A stretch of 64,000 nucleotides of DNA from the NCBI GenBank assembly GCA_033220425.1, contig CM065647.1:1674001-1738000 (forward strand), in the 5' to 3' direction. Of the stretch, positions 42,481 to 52,070 are shown piece after piece. Numbering within the stretch: the stretch's first letter is position 1; every line of letters begins with the position of its first letter. This DNA comes from Lepraria neglecta (Eukaryota; Ascomycota; Lecanoromycetes; Lecanorales; Stereocaulaceae). The position numbers and the translations under genes were made by a program. The notes beneath the pieces were generated by a model. It had not been told where the DNA came from. It searched no databases and worked only from the letters and a program-made list of their open reading frames with translations.

Positions 42481-42929
42481 CTACTCATTCTTTCAACTCT
42501 TCAAAGAATGCGGCTTGGCACTCACTGGCACGAGCTCTCCTTGCAGCCATGCTAATTTGCCACTTTTGTCCCCACGGACGTACCTTATTGGTCTCTTTTA
42601 TAGTGCTTGCATATGAAGTCGCGATTTGCATTCATGAGGCCTGAAAGAAATGCGACGCGTCCGGACCCTTTACGGCGGTGGGAACGCTTCTATCCGAGGG
42701 TCCATTTTCTCTCTCTTTGTCCAATTCATTGTTAGCATTGCTGTAATCTGTCGATCCCCAAGATGGCCTGACACTTTTCCGCTGCCGATTCTCTCATCCC
42801 CTCAGCTTGATGCTGTCAGGTTTCGCGCTTCTACGCTTGGCGATTTAGGACTCCCCTGAGAACCTCAGCTCCTGGCGCAGGCGTCCGTGAGCTTACCGTA
42901 GACACTGGCAATCGCAACGTACACGAAAA
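42481..42929. promoter_or_regulatory. Upstream region of the Axl2 homologue
   Basis: About 450 bp; no supported gene. It probably holds the promoter and 5' leader of the large membrane protein that follows. The short frame at 42650-42859 has no motif. Confidence 0.35.
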
Positions 42930-45900
42930 ATGTTCCTGCTCATTCTGCTTCTGGAGTTATCGAACTTGATACAAGCAACTCCCAGCGTCAATCTCCTCAT
43001 CAATGCGCAAGTACCGCCAGTCGCTCGGGTGAACCAAGCCTTCTACTTCGTCTTTACGCCATCGACCTTTTCAGACACAAGCCCTGTGAGCTATACACTC
43101 GAGAATACGACAGACTGGCTACAACTGGAGAGCTCTAGCGGATCCTTCTACGGAACGCCAGGACCGCAGGATGTTGGATCTTCGGTTGTGATCTTGGTTG
43201 CGGCCGACTCCACCGGTTCGGTTTCTATGCCAGTCACTTTCATGGTGTCAGCGAATCAAGGTCCTGAACTTGGTCTGCCTGTCGTGTCCCAGCTTCCCGC
43301 CTACGGCGCCTTCTCTAGCCCAAATAGTCTTCTGCTAACGCCTGGGAGCGCGCTTTCGCTTTCACTTTCTCCAAACACTTTTACAAACACCAACAACAAT
43401 ACCTCCTACTATGCCAAAAGTGCAGATAATACACCTTTACCTTCCTGGGTCATCTTCAACCCTAGCAACCTTTCATTCTCTGGAAAAGTTCCGCAAGCGA
43501 CTTCTCCAACCGCGATACCTCAGACGATTGGGATACAGCTTACGGCTTCGGATGTGATGGGTTTTGCAGGTGCAATTGCATCTTTCCAGCTAGTCATCCA
43601 AAGCCATCTCTTTGCTTTTAGAAGCACCCTGCAGACCATCAACTTCACCCCAGGCTTAGCGGTGAATTATAATGGTCTTTTGAGTGATCTCACTTTGGAA
43701 GGCCAGCCAGTGGTTACGTCCGACCTTGACCAAGCTTCCACAGATGCCCCCAACTGGCTATCCCTAGACCAGAATAGCCTTGTACTATCTGGCACGCCTC
43801 CCGCAAATGCATCTCAACAGAATTTCACGGTCAGTGCGACTGATCGCTACGGAGACTCTGCTAGCACCATCGTCCTCATCCAGGCTGCTGTCAATTCCTC
43901 ACTCAATATACTAATGCCGTTCCCTTCTTTGACTGCCACGGCTGGATCCAATTTTCTTTACAACCTTAATACCTCGCTTTCTTGTGACCCAGATAGTGCT
44001 GGAATCGACTTCACGGTATATCCTGGAATAGCAGCTGCGTGGTTGACCTACAACTCGACTACTATGAATCTTCAGGGCTATATTCCTAGTACCCTAAAGC
44101 CCCAACAAGTACAAGTCACAATTACAGCAACTCAAGGAAACCAGAGCCAGTCCGAAATCCTGAATATCACTCTAGGCCTTCCAATTAACCCGAAATCCCA
44201 CACCGCAAGCGGTAGTCCAAAGCCCACAGAGAGCTCAGGAGCTGAATCAGGCTTGGGAGCAAGCAAACATAAGGGGTGGATTGCGGCCGCAGTAATCGTC
44301 CCACTCGTTGTCGTGATCGCGGGACTACTGTTACTATGTTGCTGCTGCAGGAGAAACAGCAAGCTACGACTCAAATTCAAAGAGAACAAGGAAAAGAGGA
44401 AGGAAAAGAAGGGAAAGGAGAAGAAAAAGAAGATTTCCAAACCACAAGAAGAGAAGACCCAAGATGCAGCGGAAGGACAGCCTGAGACGGCTGAGCCTTT
44501 CGATATAGACCAGGAGGTGGCTGAAATACCGGCGCCAGATGTACATCAGGAGGGAGTTTCGGCATTTGACGTAAACAAAACACATCAGAAGCGAGCCTCC
44601 AGGTCGCCTAGGGCCCCGATGATCAAGCGCTTTTCTAGATTCCGCATCTCGAGAGGCACCACCGATGGCGCCGAACCGACGAGGCCGGATTCCTGGCAAA
44701 GATATGTTGGAGGACTGGAACCTATACGCTCGAAGCCAACAGTGATACCAGAGTATAGCCTCGATCCCGAAGAACAAATGCCATATAGAACAAAGGCAGT
44801 CCATACCCGCTTAAAACCAACCTTAGCTATGGTGCAGGGGTCATCGATCAGTGCCGAGACATCACCAACGAAGATATTATCCAAGCAGAGAAAACGGGGC
44901 TCGGGAATCTTTTCAAGCCAGAGAGTGAGCGGAGTTGGTCACGGACGGAATGCTTTGAGCCAAGGTATGAGCTACTGTCATTTTGGTAGCAAAGGTGTGG
45001 GCCATGGTGATGGGGCTCAATTGGGTGGACCTCCGGGCTATGGCATGGTCCATAAATCATGGCGCAACATGAGTGTGGCTAGCTGGACTACCACACAGAG
45101 CCCTCCTGATACCGGGGATCCGATCGTCTGGGCGGAAAGACTGGAGAGACGACCAACCCAGAAAACCATTGACTCGATCTTATCATCATTTCCGGACCCA
45201 TCAATTACATCATCAATGGAAACTTCTGTAAAACCTCAGACCATCCACGAAGCCGTGCTTGACGAACAAACCAGTGCGGGCCCCCGGTCTTTTAGGGTTC
45301 TTCCTCGAAGCCACCTCCCTTCGAAGCGAGATTCTCCTGCCACAAGCAGCAACAACCTTGATCCCTTACAAGCCTTCCTCAAGCGACGGCGTCAACAAGG
45401 AAGCTACGATAATCCATTCTGGGTTGCTGGACCCACGTCATCTCGTATATCCTCCTTGCAAAATTCGGGCCATCAAAGGCGTATTACCCACGAGGACAAC
45501 GCTTTGCCATCGACGCCGCGAAAACAAACAGTTCGACGATCCTACTCACAGTCCTCTTCTCTCGGATCCCAAATCAAAGTCGGTCCAACGAGAACGTCAT
45601 CATCACCCGCCCCCAAAAGAAGCCGAAATTACAACTTCACGCGAGTGAACAGCAAATCCAGCTTCAGCTCTAGCACCACTTCAAGGTTCGCAAGTGCCGC
45701 CAGCGAATTCGACTTTGAAAATGCCTTGCAAGAAGAAACGGACAACGAAGGAAACAGGAGGTGGTTTAAAGAGCATCCTAATCCTCTTCGCCAGAACAGC
45801 ACGGACGTTACAGATCAGGAGTTGATTGATAGTCTCAGAGCTGATGGCCAATTTAGTGCCGCGCAGAGACTTAGTGTTCTGAGAGCAAAAACGCAGGGGG

Positions 45901-46055
45901 TCAGTGCTGAGGCTTTCGAAGCAGATGCGAATGTTGAGATTCGGAGTCCTGTGGGTAAAAATTTGGGACAGAAGATGGGTTTGATACGTGGAGATCCGTC
46001 GAATACGAGTATGCGTGGGGACATACGGGATGCTGGGGAGAGTGCTTTCGTCTAA
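42930..46055 (+). CDS. AXL2: Axl2-like cadherin-domain plasma membrane protein
   Basis: A 1,041-residue type I membrane protein, intronless. A signal peptide (MFLLILLLELSNLIQATPSV) precedes repeated dystroglycan-type cadherin-like modules, visible as QAFYFVFTPSTF...WLQLESSSGSFYGTP and WLSLDQNSLVLSGTPPAN. N-glycosylation sequons are many. One transmembrane helix (GWIAAAVIVPLVVVIAGLLL) near residue 455 is followed by CCCCRR and a Lys/Glu-rich juxtamembrane run. A long disordered cytoplasmic tail is rich in Ser/Arg/Pro. The layout matches Axl2/Bud10, the axial-budding landmark; in filamentous fungi homologues affect septation or conidiation. The family is confident, the exact role inferred. Confidence 0.87.
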   Translation: MFLLILLLELSNLIQATPSVNLLINAQVPPVARVNQAFYFVFTPSTFSDTSPVSYTLENTTDWLQLESSSGSFYGTPGPQDVGSSVVILVAADSTGSVSMPVTFMVSANQGPELGLPVVSQLPAYGAFSSPNSLLLTPGSALSLSLSPNTFTNTNNNTSYYAKSADNTPLPSWVIFNPSNLSFSGKVPQATSPTAIPQTIGIQLTASDVMGFAGAIASFQLVIQSHLFAFRSTLQTINFTPGLAVNYNGLLSDLTLEGQPVVTSDLDQASTDAPNWLSLDQNSLVLSGTPPANASQQNFTVSATDRYGDSASTIVLIQAAVNSSLNILMPFPSLTATAGSNFLYNLNTSLSCDPDSAGIDFTVYPGIAAAWLTYNSTTMNLQGYIPSTLKPQQVQVTITATQGNQSQSEILNITLGLPINPKSHTASGSPKPTESSGAESGLGASKHKGWIAAAVIVPLVVVIAGLLLLCCCCRRNSKLRLKFKENKEKRKEKKGKEKKKKISKPQEEKTQDAAEGQPETAEPFDIDQEVAEIPAPDVHQEGVSAFDVNKTHQKRASRSPRAPMIKRFSRFRISRGTTDGAEPTRPDSWQRYVGGLEPIRSKPTVIPEYSLDPEEQMPYRTKAVHTRLKPTLAMVQGSSISAETSPTKILSKQRKRGSGIFSSQRVSGVGHGRNALSQGMSYCHFGSKGVGHGDGAQLGGPPGYGMVHKSWRNMSVASWTTTQSPPDTGDPIVWAERLERRPTQKTIDSILSSFPDPSITSSMETSVKPQTIHEAVLDEQTSAGPRSFRVLPRSHLPSKRDSPATSSNNLDPLQAFLKRRRQQGSYDNPFWVAGPTSSRISSLQNSGHQRRITHEDNALPSTPRKQTVRRSYSQSSSLGSQIKVGPTRTSSSPAPKRSRNYNFTRVNSKSSFSSSTTSRFASAASEFDFENALQEETDNEGNRRWFKEHPNPLRQNSTDVTDQELIDSLRADGQFSAAQRLSVLRAKTQGVSAEAFEADANVEIRSPVGKNLGQKMGLIRGDPSNTSMRGDIRDAGESAFV

Positions 46056-46402
46056 CATACTTTCTTTGCCTGGAGGGGAATGTCTTATGAATGTCCAGAG
46101 CCACTTACGATGTCTTACTAGGTCTGGGATCATATGTAGTAGTATAGATGTATTTTACATACGCAATATCTGTCTCGCAGTTTTGGTCTCTCCACGTACC
46201 AGTTTGAGTTCGGCTTCATGACTGGGAGCTGAACAGAGATTGACCGTGTGGTTCTCACGACAAAAAGGTTCATACGAGGATAAATTATTGCTCAGCTTTC
46301 TAGTCTGACGAAAAGTTGCCATTACGATTCATTTCGGATCAAAACTTGCCTTGCTGAGTGTGACCTACTGCGAAAGCAAAAGGACGATGACATCTCCATT
46401 CT
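46056..46402. other. Convergent spacer between the Axl2 homologue and RING copy A
   Basis: About 350 bp; no gene, RNA or notable repeat seen. Confidence 0.4.
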
Positions 46403-47197
46403 TCAGGCATTGGCAAGTTGACCGCGATACGCCCTGCTATCGATCGTCGCCATCAGAGCCCCATTACCAAGCTCCCAACCACTAGCGACCTCGACCCCTT
46501 GCACCAACATACGTGGGCGCCAAACATAACCATAATGTCGAAGCATTTCCCAGAGGAACCAATCGACTTCTCCGCTCACCGGTCTAACGCCCCTCAGCAC
46601 CACAAGGTCGAAAGCGCCTCTCTTGCGAAGTTCTTCTCCCAACGCCATCCAGCAGGAGATATCGTCCTGTACACTACCTTGCACACTACCAAGTGGTGGA
46701 AGCTTGGGTCCTTCTGGAAGAAGAAGTTCGTATAATTGACGCTCTCTGGAATCATGCGTCCGGACAGCTTCTATGTGTTCCGCTTCGCTGACGTTGAGTG
46801 CGTCTATGGTAGCCTCGATTTCGCAATATCTCAGATGTGCTGTTGCAAGTTGCTCTTCGCCGAATCCAAGTGAGTCCAGGATCGCCTCATAGTCGACTTG
46901 TTCACCTTCATCGTCGGATTCCTCATCTGACTCCGTGGGGATAGGTGGGAATAATTCCCGACGGCAGTAGGGGCATGTATTCTTACCTCGTTCTAATAGC
47001 CATATCTTCAAACATTCGTGTCCTACTAGATGCGCACATTCTAAAAAGACCGCGTGCTCGATTTCCTCATTGGTGTCAGTGGCCGAGCCGTATTGGTCCT
47101 GAGAGATCATACATTCGCTTCCTGCTGGTAGATCTTGGTTGCTGACCCTAGGCAAGTTTTCAAGGAACTACTCCACGGAGAAGGAAATTTCGGCCAT
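46403..47197 (-). pseudogene. RING-finger protein, copy A of an inverted pair (probably decayed)
   Basis: The homologous start is MAEISFSVE at 47197, but codon 10 (47168-47170) is TAG where copy B has Gln. Past it the frame is open to 46403: FLENLPRVSNQD, the RING (HAVFLECAHLVGHECLKIWL then NTCPYCRRELF), an acidic linker, and a C-terminal domain (RERQLYELLLPEG, ELRKRGAFDLVVL, YGYVWRPRMLVQG). The first zinc-ligand pair, CMIC in copy B, reads CMIS here, so one ligand is lost. Translation from the internal ATG at 47110 would also lose the first Cys. A RING E3 ubiquitin-ligase role is therefore doubtful. It is intronless where copy B has two introns, and head to head with copy B. Confidence 0.75.
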
Positions 47198-47909
47198 CTT
47201 TGGGTTGGTGAGTTAGATGTGCTACGATGAAAGAATTAAGAGGGAATGAGTTCTACGAACTTAGTAGTCCTTTGTGTTGGGTCATGGTCTCAATAAAACG
47301 AGTCGTTATTAGAAAGAGTGTTGAAATGAGTCGCATTGTTACAACAGCGCCGTTGAACAGTCCATTCGAATTCTCGACAAAGTGTTTGTTCTCAAAAAAA
47401 AAGAAGTGCTTATGCAGCGCGTCACGTTCAAAGAAAAGCATCCTCTAAAATTGAAGATGTTGTTGCCTGCAATTATATAGAGGATGCATACGTTCGTCCT
47501 TGTGTAAGATTTGCTCGTCCTATCCGATCAAACGGAAAAGATGCCTCTACTATATCATTTTTGCCTACTGCTTGGGTTGCAAATTGGAAAAGCAATGGCG
47601 TCTTTGTCGGGACTTGAGCAGGAGCAGGTACAACATAGTGCGGTTCTATTTCTCTAAAGCATGTGATTCATTAGACTTGAGTCGGTTTCCATATCTAAAC
47701 CTTATTGAATGAAGTGTTGTACAGAAACTTGTCATGTAATGAAGGGTTTTAACAGTCACATGTCGTACCGGAACAATGATCTTTACCAAGGAATGACCTA
47801 CAGTCATGTGAATTTCTTCAAAGACATTTGCTACCCTTCCAACAATTATTTTCAGCTCAACAAACCTCCACTCTTTTAACGCAGCAAAGCCCAAACCACA
47901 AATTCGAAA
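47198..47909. other. Spacer between head-to-head RING copies
   Basis: About 710 bp. No gene I can support; it should contain both former promoters. Small frames at 47227-47448 and 47500-47712 have no motif. An A-rich run lies near 47395-47404. Confidence 0.4.
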
Positions 47910-49102
47910 ATGGCAGGCTTGATGCCTCTGTTTCAACTCTTGCAAATCGGCGATCAGAGAACGGCAGAAGTGGAGCAGTTTCTTCAGCAGTTGCCCAAGG
48001 TCGAGGGCGAAAAGATGCCACCCGAATCCGAATGCATGATCTGTAATGCTCCCTACGACACGGTGAACCATGAAGGACAAACCGAACACGCAGTTCGCTT
48101 GGAATGCGACCAGTGTGTCTTCTCCGGCCCCATATCTCCTCTTTTGGACACTTTCGGGAGTCCCTAGACATTTTTCGGGACTCCCTTACTCCCAATGGAC
48201 TCCCAATCACATCTCAAAAGAGTGATTACTGACTGAAGAACTACAACAGTATCATGGGAAGCGGCGTAAGCATCCTTTCCGAGTTATTATTCACTTTTCC
48301 ACGCCCCAGTTTGAGCCTCCGAGCCCCTTGAGACATGTCTCCCAACTCAATACTCATCTTCAAAGAAATAATACTGACTCTGAAATGGTGTAGCGTATAT
48401 CAAAATGGCTTTTAGAACGGCGCAAGAACCCATGCCCGTATTGCAGGAGGGAGCTGTTCCCGTCTCGAGAGGTAGATTCTTACGCGGACGACGATGAAGA
48501 CGATGACGATGAAGACGATGACGATGAAGACGATGACGATGACGATGACGATGAAGACGATGACGATGAAGACGATGACGATGAAGACGATGACGATGAA
48601 GACGATGACGATGAAGACGATGACGATGAAGACGATGACGATAAGACGATGACGATGACGATGAACGCTACGCCCGTGAAGCGGACCATGCACGCGCTCT
48701 TAGGTCGCGGGATGCCAGAGAGCGACAACTATATCGGCGACTAGTCCGGGCGGGAGCACAGCTACCGCCTTTCGCTGTTGTGGAAGGAGTGCTATCGACT
48801 GTTTGCCTAGGCGCGATGTTCGCGGAACTTCGGCGAAAAGGTGCTTTTGATCTCCTAGCGTTGCGAGAGGCTAGGATAGAATTGATCGGGATAACGATAG
48901 TGACGTGGTGGATTTAAATCTTTTGGCAATGATTAGAGCGAGGGGATTCGTGTGGCGCTCGAGGATGTTGAGGGATGAGGTTATGGTTGAGAGTGATTGG
49001 TCGACTGGTGATAGGCGTTATCGGGAGAGTATCGATAGCCTGGCGTTTCAAGGGCAGCTTGCGAATTCCCCGGGGATGAAACGGGCGGATTCGTTTTGGT
49101 AG
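47910..49102 (+). pseudogene. RING-finger protein, copy B of an inverted pair (decayed)
   Basis: It starts MAGLMPLFQLLQIGDQ. Exon 1 (47910..48112) ends in LEC-D; a 137-nt intron, a 16-nt microexon (48250..48265, IMGSG) and a 128-nt intron join it to RISKWLLERRKNPCPYCRR. The RING ligand that is Cys in copy A (HECLKIW) is Arg here (SGRISKW). The acidic linker has become an Asp/Glu microsatellite, with a one-base loss near 48652 that shifts the frame. Homology to copy A continues out of frame (ERQLYRRLVRAGAQLPPF, ELRRKGAFDLLALREAR), then shifts again before VVDLNLLAMIRARGFVWRSR. With two frame breaks and a lost zinc ligand it is a pseudogene. Confidence 0.8.
48483..48664 (+). repeat. GAC-GAT-GAA trinucleotide-based microsatellite
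   Basis: About 180 bp of GACGATGACGATGAA units inside RING copy B, encoding an Asp/Glu run. A 15-bp period is regular for much of its length, with local expansions of GACGAT. The break in periodicity near 48650 (GATAAGACG) marks a single-base slip. Confidence 0.95.
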
Positions 49103-49459
49103 CGGTGTTTTGCGAATGGATTTTGCTCTGGTGGCTTCTTCTTGGTCTGGGTCGAGCTGGGAGGTTTGAATGTTCTGCACATCAGAGGGTAAGCGACTTG
49201 AATTAAGGGACAGATAGTGGAAGTAGAAGTGTTTTGCATGCTTATCTAAGTCTATGATCCACGAGCTATGTGCAAGCTATGATCGACATCCTTGTTCTGT
49301 ATATCAACCCTCTCGTGCTGTGTCAAGGGCTTACCCAATATCGATTGGGGGATAAAAAAGTGGGTTATATCGCAAGACAAAGTACCCATCGCAAGCAATT
49401 TGCAACATACTCACGGACCAATTCCAGGGCATGGTTCAAATGTCCGGCCGCAGACATCT
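49103..49459. other. Spacer
   Basis: No supported gene between RING copy B and the small minus-strand frame at 49460; short frames only. Confidence 0.35.
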
Positions 49460-49772
49460 TTAGCGGAAGACGACGATGCCTTTGACGAGCTCCTTGCGTA
49501 CCTCCTCAGCAGTCCATTCAGTCCCACCCACAGGCGGCTCGGCTTTGGCCACCGATCTCGGAGCAACTTTCTTGTACGTTGGGATGGTGGTCTCTCTCCT
49601 TGTTGACTTGGATCTGGAGGTTGTAGCGCTTTGACCCGGTAATTAATCCTTGCATGTCCAAACAGAAGTTCTTATCATTTTATTTGGTGCAGACGATTTT
49701 GGGGAAGCCTGTCAGCTTCGAAGCGGGGATGCCATCGATAAAGTCCTTGAGAGCGTTCTTGTTCTTGACCAT
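49460..49772 (-). CDS. Possible small two-exon gene of unknown function
   Basis: On the minus strand an ATG at 49772 opens MVKNKNALKDFIDGIPASKL, ending after ten more codons. About 80 bases later another frame reads YKKVAPRSVAKAEPPVGG and TEWTAEEVRKELVKGIVVFR before a stop at 49460. The two halves look like parts of one small basic protein split by an intron (acceptor-like GGGTCAAAG), but the available GT donor does not close the frame, so the join is unresolved. I do not recognise the family. It may be a decayed gene. Confidence 0.3.
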
Positions 49773-50428
49773 GGTTGCGGTGGCGGTTTCGGTTTCGATT
49801 TCGGTTTCGAGTGTGGGGTTTGTGTGAGATTGTGATGGGGGTGGATGGAGTGGACGAGGAATGAAAGTTGTGAAAGACCAGAAAAGGGCTTTATGGAAAA
49901 AGGATTGGAGAAGTGTACAAGCAACAGTGTCCACAGCTTGTGTCGCCGAAAAGTGATCAGGTGCGGTGAGCAAACACATCCTGTATGAATTTCATCCAAC
50001 AGACGTAGGCGCCCAACAAGGTAGTTGTGTTCCGGAGACGGCAAAGCTTGAAGCAAAGAAGTCTCACGATAGAAATTCTCTGGCAAAAATGATCATGTTA
50101 CTTCGAGGTTCGAGTTAAAGGCTGCGGTGGGGCGAAGAATTGCGCAAATGATCGAGCTGATGACGAGTTGCGGAGCCTGAGACAAATTTACAATATTCTT
50201 AGAGATGATGGCAATAACCTGGGGAGCGATCGGAAGTACTGGCACATCTCCAATTTTACAGCTCTTACAAATGTAATTTTTCATAGTCTCAGGTCCCTTC
50301 TCGCATTAGGATCTGGTATTTCGCGAACAGTAGGTTGGGTGAATTGCGCAGGTGATGAAAAATGCATGCATTGTGGAGATATAAAACTCTCCTTACGTGC
50401 TGATCCAATTTGGAAATCCTTAACCAAT
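49773..50428. other. Spacer before the phosphotransferase pseudogene
   Basis: About 650 bp without a supported gene; short frames on both strands lack motifs. Confidence 0.35.
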
Positions 50429-51640
50429 TCAAGAATTGGCAATTGAATAGCGCATACTAGGCTGCGAGATTCCAGCATTCACACTATCAAGCCATCTCCT
50501 GATTTTCCCAAGACAGAATTTATCATCCGAACTTTCGACAGCCCACCCGAAATCTGCCTTGGCTTCTGACGCGTTGTACACATCCATCCAGCTTGGCTCG
50601 ACGAAGGCCATCTTCTTGAGGAAATTTTCGCGAAGCTTTGTCAGCTGAAACGCCTTGAGATGCTCGAAATACAGCTCGTCAGATGAGCCATCCTCATTGC
50701 GCAAATAACCTTCCAAGTGAGGTTCTTCGAGTCGATCTTGTCCCGCGAGTAAGAGCGGTATTTGACAGGCCTTCCAGAAAGGTACGTAGGAGACGTATTC
50801 CCAATCGACGAGCGCTGTCAACTGGCCGGGGGCATCGACAAGTATGTTTTGTTCATGAACATCATCATGACGAAGCGCAAAGTCCTCGAGGTGGTCGTCA
50901 GTTCGGGGGAAAAGCTTTGGCAGGAGTTGAGTCAACCGCTCGATCAGCACTCTAGCAAACTTATTATCGTAGTCATCGTCGTCATCATCTTCATCAAGGG
51001 CTCCAGTCAGCTTCTCTTGCGCGATTCGTTGCGCGATTCGATCACAATCATATTTTTTGATTGCGAGACTCGCGGCCAACCACTCCCTGCTTGTCGAGAA
51101 TGGACCACGAGGGATATTCAAGGATAGGTGATCATTCCAGAAAAATGGCATGGAACGATCCGTCCTACTCTGTTCTCAGGAGTCGCTGGACACTGTAAAT
51201 CATTGGGGATGTCGGCTGTATCCGTTGAGCGATAGGTACTTCGATCGAAGGCGCCCCTAGTCGAAAGAGCTGCGCAGAAAAGTCGACAATTTTATCAACA
51301 AGCTTGCACTTCGCAGACCAAGACATCGTGTGCCAGGTATCCTCGAGTCTAATTCCCGGTATGAAGTCCATGAGAATCTACTCGAATCCCAGTTCATTCG
51401 TATTCGAAGCGTCAAAGGCGATGACTTTTGGCACCGCTACTGAAGTATACTTGCGCACCAGATCGAGAGTGGCAGCTTCACTCAGTGTCTTGAAACGAGG
51501 GTCGACGGCCAAGGAAACCCTCATGGCGAAAGCTCCGCGCGAACAAGTGACTTTGTACCTGATTGATGAACTGAATGGAGCCTCTGCCAGCGTCGCTGCT
51601 AGACAGGCCGAGGTGGTGGAGGGCGGTCTTCTCAACCATA
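50429..51640 (-). pseudogene. Aminoglycoside phosphotransferase (APH) family pseudogene
   Basis: A fungal APH/choline-kinase-fold protein read right to left. Segments are LAVDPRFKTLSEAATLDLVR and VPKVIAFDASNTNELGFE (N-lobe), an in-frame TAG exactly where the family has Trp (NELGFE-W-ILMDFIPG), GIRLEDTWHTMSWSAKCKL, then a frame change to PFFWNDHLSLNIPRGPFS. The catalytic loop LRHDDVHEQNILVD and metal-binding TALVDWEYVSYVPFWKACQI complete the C-lobe. The last 240 codons (from 51151) remain open. At least one nonsense change and one or two frame breaks make it a pseudogene. The TGG-to-TAG change is of the G-to-A type that repeat-induced point mutation (RIP) produces on one strand. Confidence 0.82.
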
Positions 51641-52070
51641 AAGTTTGGGTTTTCGATGCATCTCTGCTGGGAATACCTTCTTAAAAGATATGGAATATGT
51701 CTTACAGGAGAAAATGTTGTTTGGATCACAAAGTTCAGGTGCCAAACCAGAAACAAAGAGGGCAATTGTGCAACTTCATTGTTCGGCAGTCGCGTCCAAA
51801 AATTATCGCACCGGCAAAACCTCGGCTACTTCTTCAGTCTTATCCTACCCAGCCCGCGACTTTTCGACCAGCCTGCCGAGCCCTGTGTCACGACCAGCTA
51901 CATATTTATGCTCTTGTATTTTGTTGCAGATGAGTGTACATAAATTGATACCATAGTGCGCTGCCAATTCAACAAGCCGACAAGACTTGGCCATCTCCGA
52001 ATCTATTTGCCTCTAACAATCTGGCTGGTACCTCCATCTGACTCCGAACAGAAGCGCGACCAAGGCACAG
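51641..52070. promoter_or_regulatory. Upstream region of the cysteine-rich GPI-type gene
   Basis: About 430 bp; overlapping plus-strand frames without motifs. It probably contains the promoter of the gene at 52071. Confidence 0.35.

Noticed and set aside
48412-48728. Minus-strand frames of poly-Ser and alternating Val/Ile/Phe over the microsatellite
   Set aside because: These are translations of the GAC/GAT/GAA array in other frames, not genes.
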